Below are positions 33,715 to 47,350 of a stretch of DNA of 64,000 nt, in pieces. A program made the position numbers and the translations under genes. The notes below the pieces were generated by a model. The model was not told the origin of the DNA and did not search any database. It saw nothing but the letters and a program-made list of their open reading frames with translations. This stretch comes from Oxytricha trifallax (taxonomy: Eukaryota; Ciliophora; Spirotrichea; Sporadotrichida; Oxytrichidae). The DNA lies in assembly GCA_000711775.1 (NCBI GenBank), contig ARYC01001376.1:1-64000 (forward strand), read 5' to 3'. Positions within the stretch are counted from its first letter, which is position 1. Each line of letters opens with the position of its first letter.

Positions 33715-36700
33715 CACAATTCTAGACTAAAATATTATTTGTTTTAAATTTGTTACTTATAATAGAATATTATCAATAAATTACTCATTTTTAATACTAA
33801 CATAAAATTACATTTAATAATTATAGATTACTTATTTCACTTTCATCATACTAATGAATAATATTTATTAATTGTATTTTTACGTCATAATAATTTTAAT
33901 TCTAGCAGGTAGTTGCAAAAATATAACTTTTCTACTTTGCCAATAATATAGGAATAAGAAAAATTACCTAAACTAATTTCTAATTAAATGATCATAAAAA
34001 CAACTATAATAAAATTGTATTTATATTTATCTGTATTTTAAGAATTAAACCATTAGCAACGTGTAAAAAATTAATACTAAATGGCTTTAGATTTTTAAAA
34101 TTTAAAATTAAGTCAACGACTTGCATGGAAAATAATATTTCATTAATAGATGTAGAAAAAAATACATTTAAATAATATGAATAATTTTGTTCAATTAACA
34201 TTAGATAGTAATGATTCTAATCATTTATGCATTAATATACAATTTATATCAAAGTAAATATCAAAACAACTAATTTTAAAAGAATGGTGAGTAATTTAGT
34301 CCGAGAGTATTAATTATTATACAAAAAATAATACCATGATGCATAAATTTTTATTTGTTAAAATGTCTGTAATATTAACAATCGATTCTAAAATTATCAT
34401 CAAGAGGACTTTTATAAAGTTTTAATAATCAGATGTTAAGCAATGCTAATTATTTTAGAATATTTGAAATTTTTATTAGAAGAGGAAATAATCATAAATT
34501 TATTAATGAGATTAGGAGAGGAAGCTTAAGAAACTTTATAAAAAATTGTAAATATACAACTAAAAATGTAAATTAAAATTTTTAAGTAATTAATTATTTT
34601 AGAATAAGACATTAAAGGAATATCCTTACAAAAAGAGTTTGCTTCTGTGTTCGTAGAAAAATAAAGCACTAAACAGTGAAATTATTTACAATTCTTAGCG
34701 AATTATCAATTATAAATAATGCTTAATTATTCAATTCCTTTATTTAAATATAATATAAATAAATTATATCTTTATTAGATATTTTGTAAATCAATCTTTA
34801 TAAAAATAATTATTATAGTTTTTTAGAAAGAATTTTCAAATTTAATTGTTTAAACTTAAACTATGACTTTGTTTATAAAAACTTATTCTTAAATTACTGA
34901 TAAAAACTTCTAAGCATACAATATTATATATAAAACAAGTATATATATATAATTATACACAATTATAACAAAAACAATAGTTCATTTTATTTTTCAATTA
35001 AAAGTACCATCCTTTAATAAAACATAAATCTAAGTTGTTTTGGATATTTGTAAAATATAACAATTTTATAGCTAAGTAGCTTAATAAAATTAAAGTATAT
35101 TTTTTAACTCTTTAACTCTATTCACTTCATTACTTACATTAATAATAGTGAAATAGTTAATTGTTATCAAATATTCTTGAGTTAAAGTAGAATATTCCCA
35201 CGATAAAATAAATCCAGTAGATTTCTGTAGAGTTAATGGACTGGTCATTAAATATCTATAAATTGAACTTAGAGGAAATATAAAATATATATATTTCTAA
35301 AGCTACTCTACAATTGAAAGAGGAGACCGCACTCAAAGATAGTTTGCTTAAAAATTAGAGGAAGATTTCCTTAGATAAAAGCAACCCCAAAAATTAGAAA
35401 TTCAAATGAATAAATTGCTTATAAATTAGAAGGATTATCTTTAAACTTAAGATATTTATAGCAGTGATTTTAAGCAAAAAACTTATATCTTAAAAATAAT
35501 GAAAACAATTAATTAGGAGAAACAATAGTTTGTAATTAATTAATAATTATACATATTAAATGACTTGATATTTATCATTCATATAAATATTTTGATGAAT
35601 ATAGAAGAAAAATTTATTTTTTTAGAATTCATTAATTAACAATCAATAAATTAATATCAAAATTTTCTACTCTTAAATATTTATTAATACATAATTAAAT
35701 CTGAATTATCTTTTCCTTTTCTTTTTAACCAATGGTTTATTTTCTTGAAATTATTGGGTGGAAAGGTATAATAAAATAATGAATAAAATAATTAAATCAT
35801 AATTGATTTATTTAATTTTATATCTACAGTGTGAGAATATTAAAGTTGAAATAAAACTTAGTTAAAACTAAAATAAATACAAATTTAATAAACTCACTAG
35901 AAATAAAGCATGAAGCTAATAAATTTTAAGGTACTCTAATGTTAATGAAAAGCAGAAAGAAAATAAAATATATTATGTCAATTTCTAAAAATTAAAAACA
36001 TTTTTATTATATAATTGCCAAATGATATATCCAAGCTTGTAAAAGGACGCGATTTCACTAACACAAAAGGTTAGTTATAAAAACCACTAAAGATATAATA
36101 ATAAGTAAAAAATTATATTTCATTTCAAGTAATGATAAAAGGTATCATTTGAACTCAATATTTAATTTAAAACTGACAAAGTTAAATTTAGAAATGGGAG
36201 TATATAATTAAAAATATTTGCCAATGATTTATCACTAGTATTTTTACTTAAAATGCCTGTAGGGTTAGTTCCCCGTAATTATGATTATCGTTGCAAGTTT
36301 TGTTTACTATTGATTTCTTAATGTATTATTTTATCGAATATTATGATTAAAGATTAATTTAACCAATTTAGAAGTTTATTTAAAGAAAGAGTATACTAAA
36401 ATATATGAAAAATAGATATTTGCTCATTTAATAAGAAGGAGGAGGTGTTTAATTATATTATAATATTGTTCTTTTTCTAAAAATAAATTATGGATTTTCA
36501 ATCAAATTCATTTGATTTAATATTCTTATGTAATTCATTTTGATTGAGATAATTGATAAATTCATTATAGTTAATATTGAGATGGTCCTGAGATATTAAA
36601 AACTTATAAATTACAAAATAATTGAATAATATTTAAAGAACAAAATTCAAATTTAAATGCAAAACTTATGTCATCCTTAAGTATTTACAAATAAAATCTT

Positions 36701-37560
36701 TTTGAGACCTGTTGTGGTACAACATGGCAAGAAAGAAAAATCAAATAACAACTACAGTGCGATAATCACACAAATACAAGTTAATGTGATCAATTTTGTG
36801 AAAGATAAAAGGCCAACTAAGCAAACTAAACAAAAATTACGATTAAAGTAAATAAAACTTTGTGTTTTATCAGATATTTGAATATAATACTTTATACTTT
36901 AATGAGAGAGAGTGAATAAGTATTTTCATACATGTACCTAATTATATTTAGGAAATGATGCCATGTAATTTAATTCTTTTTTAGTCATATAACTTACAAA
37001 GAATTCTTAAATATAATTTGATACTTTAAATTCTGAACAAATTTTTGTTGGTCTGAACAAACTATTTAATTATTGATATGAAAAAAGAAATCGTGTAACC
37101 CTTTTGCTGAATAGTTAATTTTCGAAAGTTTTAATAAAATTCAACATTATTCAATTATTTTAATGCAGTAAAATCATAGTTAGTTATGAATAATTTACAT
37201 AATTTAGTTTATAACTAAAATTTTTATCACATACTGCTAAAATTATAAATTAAAAGTTTATGCTTATAAAATGTGCGTATTAACCTTTTTTATTTAATTT
37301 AAATTATTGTAAAAAGCACCTTTATTTAAGTATAAAATAGAATAAATGAAAACAACGTAATCTTAATGATAAATTAAATCTCAAGAAAGAGTTTGTATTT
37401 ATTATGGACAATCACTTGCTTATAAGAATGAAATTCATTAATTTAATACAAATTAGCTTAATTCATTCTTGATACCTTTGAAATATATTATTTAGTTATA
37501 AAAAGCAGTAAATTAAAGAAAGTGAGTAAATTAAATATTCATTTGCGATGTATTAGAAGA
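33715..37560. other. Long A+T-rich stretch
   Basis: Nearly 4 kb of very A+T-rich DNA. Scattered open frames only. No motif, tRNA or clear inverted repeat that I can support. Confidence 0.5.
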
Positions 37561-38689
37561 AGGTCTCTTCTATTTCTTTTGTTTATAGCAACAAACATTG
37601 ATTTAGTTCCATAGATATCTTCGATGGATGAGATGCTCTAACAAGCTTCCAGCTTCTTCTTTGGTGTTCTTGGCACTTTTAGAGATCAAAAGCATTAGGT
37701 TGAGAGTGTCTTTCCAAACGATCAATTTTAAGTTTCGTTAAACGCTATTTAACTGTATCCGCATTTCATTAGCTACAAAAAGATATTTTCATAGATGAAA
37801 ATGATAATGGAAGAAAGGGTTATGTAATTGATGTCAAGTTTGGTAGCACTCATAGTACTTTTTAATAAATAACTTAAAACATGATAAAATGAGTATATTT
37901 AAAGCACGATAACCAAGAGCAACCAATTCACCTGTTCTCAAATTCAATGGCTACACTCGCTCTTTAACAATTATACATGATTGTTAAACATAAATATAAA
38001 ATTTTTAATTTTATTTTCAACTTTGCAAACAAGATTCTCAACCAAGTACTTGCCTAGAGATTACTACAAATTATTAATTCTTTAAAGAGATGATCGAGTT
38101 AAATAGAGATGCCTTAATAGAATGAATTACCAAATGCTAAATGAGAATCAATTTTAAGGGGAGTGACTTGTTAATTCCTTTTACAACATTGTAACTTACT
38201 GTATTCCTGTACAACATATATCAACTGGAAAGAATTTTAGAAATGATAGAAGATAACAGAGAAAGAGATTATAAAATTTAAACTAGAGTTATAATAAAAT
38301 GAATGATTCAAAAAGCACTTATATGTGATTATCATTCATTTATATAATATTTATAATATAAATCTATTGAAGAGCATAATCAATGAGTGAATAAAACGTT
38401 TGATACAGTAAATATAGATAAGATAAAAAAATAAAGAGAAATAGTTTCAAAAATTAGTTTGATAACTTTAAGCAAAAGGTGTGTAAGTAGGCATAATTGA
38501 TAATTTGCATTACTTTGATCATATTAATTACATTTTTTTAAAAACAAAAAGTGAATTGTTTTAAATAATTAATTAATAATAATAATAAAAAATGAAAATT
38601 ATCAGACGCAGAAGTTGACTTTGCACTCACATTAAATGTAAGTTACAAAAATCATAAAAGAGTAAAATCATTTGTATAGAGTGATTTAT
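37561..38689. other. Region with a weak plus-strand frame
   Basis: Between about 37580 and 38260 one plus frame reads DIFIDENDNGRKGYVIDVKF and further plausible stretches, but only with several TGAs as Trp. No start and no family. Otherwise A+T-rich. Confidence 0.25.
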
Positions 38690-39310
38690 AAAAAACTAAT
38701 AAACTTCTTTAAACTTAATATTATTCTATATCTAATTACTCTAATTAATCTTGTTAAAAAATTGGGTTTTATAAAGGAATTGAACCCTTGATAAACTAAT
38801 ATTATTTTATAAGTATAAATATTAATTGTAGTGAAAAATATTACTGTTTTACTTCGATATACTTCATTTAAATATGTTTGAATAGTTTTAAATATCTCTC
38901 AAAATTAAATTACTGATAATAGCAGAATCTGTTTTACTTACAGTTGAAAATCTCAGAAATTAAATGGAAAATTTTATGATGATTCCTTTTGAAATTAGAA
39001 GAAATGCACATAGTTTTAGAGTTAATTCATAAAATATGTTAGAAAAATCAGTATTTTGATGAATAAATAGAAAGGACTTTAAAATGTAGCAAATGCAGAA
39101 GAAACCCCAATAATAATAATTAAACAGAGTTTTAATATACTAATATAAACAACAAAAACTGAAAAATGATTTGATAATTTAATCTTATGTCTAAATTATG
39201 AATGAATATACTAATAAATATTGATCTATATTGAAATTAATTACACACACATTTTGTTTACCCCAAATGTCGTTTAATTTTTACTAATGGGGTTTTATCT
39301 AAATTTTTTA
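38690..39310. repeat. Dispersed repeat family F, copy 2
   Basis: Begins TTGGGTTTTATAAAGGAATT followed by GAACCC, the complement of a tRNA T-arm (AAGGG/CCTTT stem around TTCAATT) plus acceptor. It then shares TTTACTTC..TTTAAATATG, AATCTCAGAA and ATGATTCCTTT blocks with copy 3, and ends near CTAATGGGGTTTTATC. Confidence 0.6.
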
Positions 39311-39317
39311 TTTTTTA

Positions 39318-39572
39318 GTGGGCCTCCTTAGTGAGAGCTGCGATGAAGAAAGTAAAAGATTTCGCAGAACTGCATGTAAAACAGATTATGGTGTTTACAC
39401 ATGTAAAGAAGGAAGAATTTTCAAAGGAAATTATAAAGATGATGAAACGTTTTTTAGATACAATTTTTTTTTTAATACTACTACTATAACACTATTATTT
39501 TTAATTTATTTTTATTTAAATATCAGATTATTTCAAAAAAATCTTGAATGTGCTATAATCCTTGTTAGTTAG
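39318..39572 (+). pseudogene. MORN-repeat-like gene fragment
   Basis: A plus-strand frame contains DYGVYTCKEGRIFKGNYKDD, which fits the MORN pattern (YG.Y....G..Y.G.Y.D), a membrane/scaffold motif common in ciliates. It directly follows a T-rich stretch ending TTTTTTAG that could be a 3' splice site. Only about one repeat is left before the sequence becomes low-complexity, so this is a fragment at best. A competing frame over the same bases (MKKVKDFAELHVKQIMVF) is also open. Confidence 0.35.
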
Positions 39573-42500
39573 GGTGCTTTTACTTTACTTTTAATGTTTT
39601 TGTAAGATTGAATATTAAAATGGTATTTATAAATGAGATTAGAGAAAATCTGTGTAGATAGACAAAATGGCAATCTTTTGAGAATTCATATAAATTGTTA
39701 TGGAAATTCAGTGATTGCATTTTAAAATTTATCTGATCTTTGCCTTAACCAAAAATAAAATCGTATTTTAACTTGAAATATTAGTATGGTTCATACTATT
39801 TCTTGATAATTATATGAAACTAACACTATTTCTTAGGTTCTAGACCATCTGTATTCTTTTGATCAAATTAAAAATACTTAAATTAATTTTAATAAAGAAT
39901 AAAAACAATACCTTATCAGCCTTATTGATCGTAGGTTGTTTCTCAGGTGACATTATTTTTTAATTGCAATTTTTATAAATTAATATTTTTTTAATTAAAT
40001 TTAATTATTTCTTCTATAAAAGAAGCGCATTTAATAGTTTAATAAATTAAAGTATATTATTAATTATTATTTATAAATATCAGAAAAATAGACTCTCCAT
40101 AATTTGTTTTATAAGTATAAAATACTCACCTTATTTGTAACAGTTAATTGTTGCTTTAAATAAAGTTTATTTATTTTAAGTGTATTTTAGTTATAATTAT
40201 AAGAAGTTATATTATTCTTTCATTAAAGAAGTTATCTAAATAAAAAAAGTAATAGGATTAATTATATCATATTTAAATTTAATAAACCAATCAATATAAA
40301 AAATATATTAATAAAAAGAATTATTGATGAAACACAATATAAAGGAGATGGCAGCAACAAAATGTGACTTATCACTGTTAAATGAATGTGATCGCTCCAA
40401 AGATTCAAAAACCTCAATTAAATTTTTAATGAGAAACTATTACAAGTATCTGCTGTTCATCAATTAAACAACTGCAATGTCAATTCTTGGAGTTGGATCA
40501 GACTCATCTCTATGATGCTTCTAATTAGCTAAATCTAGTAACATTTTTAGGCTGAGTGAGCAAATTTTTTTGATTAACTCCATATGACCAAGGAAGCTAA
40601 AAAACGCATTAATACAGAGAGTCTATTCATGGTATCATGATAGAAAAAGTACTAAGAAAAGTATTCCATTCCTTTGGAGGACTTCTTTTCTGTTAAAATC
40701 CCTTCGACAAGACTTCTTGAGGAGTATTTGACAATCTTATTATTTCCTTTTACTATAATTAAAAATAATTAAAAAATATTTATATATTAATAAATTTATT
40801 ATAAATAACAACAATATTTTGAATCAAAATATTTTTGAATAAAACTTGCAAAATGCAAATGATAAATAATGATTAATAAAAAAAATTGTGATTGGATTAT
40901 TAAAAACTATAAATAGGAAATAGGAGGAGATCATTGAGAAAATAAAACTAGAGTGAATTACTCTATTATACATATTAAAAATTATTTATTTTAACACTAA
41001 TCAATCATAATCAGTTTTTCCATAAAAGTATTCTTCTGCCATTATAAATGAAAAAAGTGCTAATTTCCATCAATCAAATCAAATAAAACCCCATTGAGAA
41101 TATTTAGAGATTAAGTGTTTTATAAAAAGTCGTATATAAACAATTATTTTATTTTTAATATGTATTTATAAAATGAGTTTTAAGTTTCATGGCATAAATG
41201 CCTTGTATGTCTCGCACACTCCTCTTTGATTTCTCAATTGTCATTCTTAACTTTTATTTTTACATCTTAAACTGTGCTATGCTTTCTATTATCGTAAAAT
41301 TCACAAACATATATTGGCACATTATTATTATTCATAAAGTATTTTGCTACTATATCTTTTTCATATCAATTGTCGAATTTTGTATTATTTTGAGATGTTC
41401 TTTATATGATTTCCAGATTACCAATTACTATTTCTCTAAGACTAAAAGAAATTCTCTGATCCTTTAGCTATTTTTTTCTTGTATATTTTAGATTCCTTTA
41501 TAGGTATATTTACAAAGCATAATTAATCACCAATTTAGACCCTAGGCTCACTTGGAAATACTAGAGAACAATAAATAATTAAAACAGGGATCGAATCTAA
41601 ATTAAGTATGTTATTTTTAATCGACTGTATAACCCCAAAAAACTCTTTAGTAAATTCTATTTGTTAATTTATTATTTTAATCAAACATCTTTCTTATACA
41701 AATTCAATTTATTCTATTAGATATAAGTTGCAAATTATATGCTTTGCTTGAAGCAAGAATCCAATATACTGAGTGTAGTTGTTTCAAGTTTTAATAAAAA
41801 AACTTTATGTTATTTTACTAAAGTCATAGAATGCTGCACAAAATAATACTGATTTATATAGATTAGTTTCAAATCCTATTAGTATAATCTTCAAGTTTAA
41901 TCAACTTAGACTTTAAATATACTTTTATCAAATTATTAATGGTGTTCTATGAAGGACTTTAATGTGTCATGTGATTAGCATTGAAGTTTGTAAGAAATGA
42001 GGACTTAAATAAAGATATATACTCGTGATTGCATATTTGAAATTTAGGGAGCTAAATTGAGTTTGTTGATTTATTATTGCTGACACAGAATCTCCTAGGA
42101 ATTTTGATTTCTAGCTCAAAGTACAGGCACTCCAATTTATAGGCAGTTAGGATTTTTCTGATGTAGTTTAGTTTAAATTATTGGGGTTTAACTTGAAAGT
42201 TGTTGTTGTTACTGTTGTAGTTGCCGCTGTATTAGTGGTTGTTGTATTTATATTTGCAAAAATTCAAAGTTTTTTCAATGATAATCCTCATGTTTTTCTG
42301 AAAAATTGATGTTTTTATTTTGAATAATTCCACATAACGTTAGTCATTTTTGCCATTAATTTGATCAATTTCTCATTAAAAATTAATATTTAAATCTAAT
42401 ATTGGAATATTAGAGAAAGCTTCTATGATGTAATAAATTTATAAAATTAAATCAGAAGAAATGATATTAACATATTGTAAATGAGTTAAATTGGCAAAAT

Positions 42501-42988
42501 ATTTTATCACTTAAAAGTGTCAATAAATTAATTAGTTCATGCTATACTAGAGCTACATTTATTTGTAAGTATCTAACTCCATTAAATTTTAATTTTAAGA
42601 GTAATGATCATCATATGATTATCTTAGCAATTTTTGTGCTAAGTCTATAATTAATTTATAATCTCCAACAAGTTATGCCTGAAACTCAGCATCAAAAGTC
42701 TATATATTAAAAGAGATTATAAATTCCAGATATAAAATTAGACTAGAATATATTTTAGTTAGGCGACAAAATTATTAAGACTTTAGTAACTTTACGTGAT
42801 GTATCTAAAGAATGTTTAAATTAGATTAAACTTTTAGTTTATTATTTACAATTTAATATATTGAGTAACATAAATAGACTACAAATATATTAAGCCATAA
42901 ATATAACAGTATTTATTAAATATAATTATAATTTAAGAGATCAACTTAAATTCTTCGTTAATTGATTATTTATGAGAAAAAATTGGTT
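39573..42988. other. A+T-rich region, few weak frames
   Basis: Mostly featureless. The hydrophobic plus-strand ORF at 41198-41467 is what A+T-rich DNA gives by chance. A possible gene at 40348 is listed separately. Confidence 0.4.
40348..40731 (+). CDS. Possible ORF, 127 residues only if UGA is Trp
   Basis: ATG 40348 (MAATKCDLSLLNECDRSKDS) to TGA 40729. Two internal TGAs fall at SSLWCFQLAKS and NSIWPRKLKN if read as Trp. Sequence quality is good for the local composition, but no family is recognised and nothing supports expression. Confidence 0.28.
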
Positions 42989-43561
42989 TCATTTAATAAA
43001 GTTTATAAGAGCAAATCCTCTGAATTAAGTTATATTGAAAATTTTTATCAGTTTTTTTTTTATGTAAGTTAAAGCTTATTAATCTTTGTTTAACTATAAA
43101 TTACTTGTATTATTATAATCTATTTAATGGAAGAATATCAATATTTTAGATTTCATGATTTAATTTTCTTATTTCCAATAATCTAAATTATTACTTCCTA
43201 ATCTTATTTTTGTAAAGGTTTCTCTTTAGAGAATCTCCTTTGCTAACTTGTTTTATCTTAATATCGATAATAAAACTAAAGTATAAGAAAATTGTGATTT
43301 GAATTTATATTTCTACAAAATGAATTTCTTAGCTATTATATTTTAATGGACTAAAATTATTTCTTCGCATTCTCCATTCTTAGGTCTGAATTTCGATGTT
43401 TCCTTCATTAATGAATCCACGGTGTCTTAAGTGAGAGCGGCCTTGGATCTCTGCAGGAATTGAAGAGGGATGTGGGGGGAGCTCTGCTTGAGCGTGGCCA
43501 GGCCCTTCTTGAATCTTTGAATGACACTTTCTCTTCTCTGCCTTTCCTTGCATACTGACAT
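42989..43561 (-). CDS. Possible gene, 190 residues, unknown function
   Basis: ATG 43561 to TGA 42989 with no internal TGA. Begins MSVCKERQRRESVIQRFKKG and continues ATLKQSSPHIPLQFLQRSKA. The first third is basic, helical-looking and lies in a G+C-rich island; the rest becomes A+T-rich and may be spurious. An earlier in-frame ATG at 43618 is separated by a TGA. Lies about 160 bp beyond the next gene-like island on the same strand. Confidence 0.38.
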
Positions 43562-43779
43562 GGGAGCACTTGTCTCTATCAGCAGCTAGGTTCATGATGA
43601 TGATGTCCACTGTTCCATTGTTCTTGATTGAATCTTACTTAGTGGGAGTCAATCAGAATGCCAAGCTTAAGAGAACATCACATTTGGATTAGCTGATTGT
43701 AATTTTTCCACAGAGCTTGTTGCAAGCAAATTAGAACTATTTTTAGAAAGCCACCATAGTCAATCGAGAGAGCACAGCC

Positions 43780-44655
43780 TCAGCTAGCGAGTAATAAGTA
43801 CCTAAGCAGGCAGCTGTTTATATTTCCAAGGATATTGAAGCTTTACTTTTGCTGATGACGACAGGATTTTAGAATATTCGAAATCACTAGACCCTCATAA
43901 TTTTCAATAGTCGGCTCCATGCAGTGTAAAGAATGTTGTACCCGATTTACTATAGAACCTTGTTGAATGCTGACCCCAAGTACACTAGTTTGGCAGTAAT
44001 ATGCAAGGGTGCCTAGAATCCTGAATTAGAAGGTGTTGAGTTTAAATAGCTTTTGCACTAGAGTTTAGAGCTTTTTGCTACTCATAAATATTCAGGATGC
44101 CAACTGGTTTGGCGGCTCTAGGGCAATGATATCCCGACAGCAGCCATTAATGAGAAACTTGCTGGGAATCGCGTGCTAATCGCTTTAATCTTCTGATAGT
44201 TCGTTATGCTCCATCACTAAGTCCTACTTTTAAATACTAAGGCTTGAATGTTACCTGATGAGGAGTATTGAGCCATCTGTGGTATGATCTAAAATGTTTC
44301 TCATAGTTTTGTAATGAGTCGAATCATTGAAAGAGCCTTTAATATGGCGCCCGCAATCTTTGTTCTTCTTGATACAAACCCCATTCAAGTTATTGTCCAC
44401 TAATGTCGAATAAGAAAGCTTGGAGCGCTAATCAAGAATGCTATTAACCATTAGTCATAGGGCTCCCTAGCTTCTATTAGCGACCTAAATGTTTCCCAAG
44501 AGATTGGTAAGGCGCTGTTAGAAAGATGACTTGGTGAGCAGGGGACCTTCGAACTCAAGATTGTCAAGCAACTGATCCTGAGTTGGGTCCTCCGGCTACT
44601 CTGGGTCGTCTTGCTCTCAAAATGAGTTGTGAATATCAAGTAGTAGGGGGTTCAT
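43780..44655 (-). CDS. Gene-like G+C-rich island, 291 residues if UGA is Trp
   Basis: From ATG 44655 one minus frame stays in register over 292 codons to TGA 43780, with many TAR codons. It has an acidic start (QDDPEQPEDPTQDQLLDNLE) and includes GNIQVANRSQGALW, DNNLNGVCIKKNKDCGRHI and a Cys/His-containing C-terminal part. Three internal TGAs would have to be Trp and no TGG is used. Under UGA=stop it is a pseudogene. No family recognised. Confidence 0.38.
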
Positions 44656-46292
44656 AGATTGTGATTGTGTGTTTCTTAGGATTTCTAAACTATTTTTATA
44701 GGTGTTGGAAGATTTATAATAACTAAATTTGAGATCTCGTCATTTTTGTAGCTTTAGTTCAGATTTTTATAATACTATAACTACTACTACAACTCCCTCT
44801 TTTATATCACTAAAGATAACAAATATTAGGAATGTTTTTATCTATCTTTATTAATTAATATCGTCACCCAAATTTTGTAAATGATAGCTTTGGGGGTTTT
44901 AAGTTTTTTATAAGCATATTTAAATTAAAGAATAACTTAATAAATAATTAAATAGACTTAAAGATATTAGTTTTATAATAAAAAAACTTAAAAAATTCAA
45001 ACATCTTGACTTCAAGATTTACTTACCTTAAAATAAAATATTGCAAACTTAACGATCTATTAATAATTCTAAGACGGTGATCAACTACCCATCTTATTAT
45101 TATAGATCGTAAATTTTTGAAATAAAATAATTAATCTCACAAATAAATTAACAGATTAAATTTATATAATTTAGATTAAAAGTAAAAATAAAATGACCTA
45201 CCAACCTTTTTTTGTAAAACCTCTCTTGTATATATGTACTATATCATCAAAATAATCGAAGTAAGTTTATGCTTAAGATTACTTTTTACTTTATTGTGTT
45301 TAGACTGTATAAGCTAAATACTTTCTCCATATAAATTTGAATCTAATAGTTTATTTTAAGATTTATGATTTTAGTTCTACGCAAGAAAATTTGCGAGTTT
45401 CACTAATAAATATCTGCAATTTATTAACTGAATCATAAAACTATTTTAAACTAACTTCAAGGCTACAGACAAATAAATTAAGTCTACTTATTCACTAAAA
45501 ATAATATAAAATAAAAAGATATTTAGCAATTACACAAAAAATTTGCTGTAATACCCGATTATTTGTAAAATTTTAACTTTTGTTAGTTTTGATTTAATTT
45601 GCTTATTTTAAAATTATGGACATTTTGATTTTAAGAACATTTTATTTTTACATTTTTATAAATATTTTATTAATATAGATCATGAATTTTCCTAATTAAA
45701 TTATTATCATAAATTACTAATCAACGTAATATATTTATATTTAAATAACTAATACTAAAAGGATAAAATAACAGCTTGAATGCAACTTCTTATAGCAAGC
45801 TTTCTATATTATCTATCAAAATTTATAGTAAGTTTAAAATATAGTTAAATTCTACATTAACACTTTTTAATATCACAATGAATTATCAAATATAATAAAA
45901 CTTATTTTTACTAAACTTTTAGTTAAAATAATATGAGTAACGCCATTTCAGTACCATCTCTCAGAACAAAGCTGAATAATTACATTAAAATTAAATTGTC
46001 TCAGTCTGTATAAAATATTAGGCTACTTTTTTTCTTCGCACAATTACAATTAACTTAGAAACTTAAATCTAAATAATTTATGAAATGGCATTTTAAAATA
46101 TGCAAATATAATAAGTCTAACAAACTTGAACTTATCTCTTTATTTTACCATGTTTTTGATTTATATACTACAAATTATATTAGTAATTGTAAATAATGCC
46201 AGTTTATTTTTATTTTTAAAAACATAATTTCCTGATCTTTTGTATTTTATCAATACTAATCTACTAATGACATTTTTTATTAGAACCTCCGT
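44656..46292. other. A+T-rich spacer
   Basis: Contains only the hairpin at 45049-45110. No gene seen. Confidence 0.5.
45049..45110. repeat. Imperfect hairpin, about 22-bp stem
   Basis: ACGATCTATTAATAATTC on the left arm pairs with TTATTATTATAGATCGT on the right around the loop CGGTGATCAACTACCCA. Possibly a tiny MITE remnant. Confidence 0.55.
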
Positions 46293-47350
46293 ATTATTGT
46301 TAAAATAGATAAAAAAGGAAATTTAAGAAATACAAATTAATCGTAAATTTATCAGTAATCTTAACTGGCATGAATTAGGAGTATTCTTAATCATACTTAC
46401 ATTTAATATTAAATTATTTAATAATCATTTTTAAATATATATATTTATTTAGTGGTCTGGCAGGGTCTTTATCAGACCACTCGTAAATACATATTTATAT
46501 ATTAATAATTATTACAAATATGTTGAATACAAATGGAGTGATAAAACACAGAGACCACCAACATGGACATTTGATTTACTAAGAGGCCACTGTGATCTTA
46601 TAACTGCGGGGTGGATTAAGCTTTCACAGAAGGTAAAATATCTCACAACCGCCACTAATTCTTTTTACAGGTGCAGAATGAGGGCAGCTCGGACCTCTGG
46701 AAGCATTGCCAGCGCGTAATAAACTAGTAGAATCACGGAGTTTAGTAACATCGAGCTCTACATTTATCGTTCTAATTAGATGTACTATCTCTGTATTTGC
46801 TTAAAGACAAACTCTTCTGGAGCCAACAAGCCCTATTTCACTGAGAAGAAGCGCAAGGGTACGGGTATTATGATAGAATTTGAACTAACAGTCAAGCTTC
46901 TAGGACATTTGACATTAGATCAATTCGCATCAGCGGTGGATGGATAAAAGCTCATACACTAGCCCTCTCAGCATTGCGAGCAGTTTATCGCCAAATAGAA
47001 TGATAAGAATCGAAAGGAATTGCAGAAGTAGTAGTGTGCAGCAACACGAAACCGTAGACAGAGACAGAGTTGGAGAATGGTCTAGTGCCAAAACGTAGAA
47101 TTGATCTTCTACATATTTGTAATAATTATTAAAATATAAATATGTATTTACGAGTGGTCTGATAAAGACCCTGCCAGACCACCTAGACCACTAAATAAAT
47201 ATATATATTTAAAATGATTATTAATTAATTTAATATTAAATGTAAGTATGATTAAGAATACTCCTAATTCATGCCAGTTAAGATTACTGATAAATTTATG
47301 ATTAATTTGTATTTCTTAAATTTCCTATTTTATTTATTTTAACAATATTG
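46293..47350. mobile_element. TIR element C3 with internal hairpins and an ORF
   Basis: Inverted repeats of about 210-230 bp (46293-46510, 47118-47350) each contain a hairpin: GTGGTCTG at 46452-46459 with CAGACCAC at 46473-46480, mirrored at 47154-47161 and 47175-47182. The roughly 600-bp G+C-rich interior encodes the protein at 46678-47217. Unlike C1 and C2 it carries a gene, so it may be closer to an autonomous form. Confidence 0.8.
46678..47217 (+). CDS. Protein encoded inside element C3 (unknown)
   Basis: ATG 46678 to TGA 47215, 179 residues, no internal TGA, TAR as Gln throughout. Starts MRAARTSGSIASAQQTSRI, then YLCICLKTNSSGANKPYFTE and KKRKGTGIMIEFELTVKLLG. A basic Gln/Lys/Arg stretch (KNRKELQKQQ) follows, and the last 30 or so residues run through the hairpin of the right terminal repeat. 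A possible upstream exon ends at a 38-bp GTAAAA...TTTACAG intron (46633-46670); in another frame the junction reads SSDLWKHCQR. No DDE or other transposase signature seen. Position inside TIRs implies a transposon-borne gene. Confidence 0.5.

Noticed and set aside
41198-41467. Hydrophobic 89-residue ORF as a membrane protein
   Set aside because: Phe/Ile/Tyr-rich composition is what T-rich DNA encodes by chance; no start context or homology.
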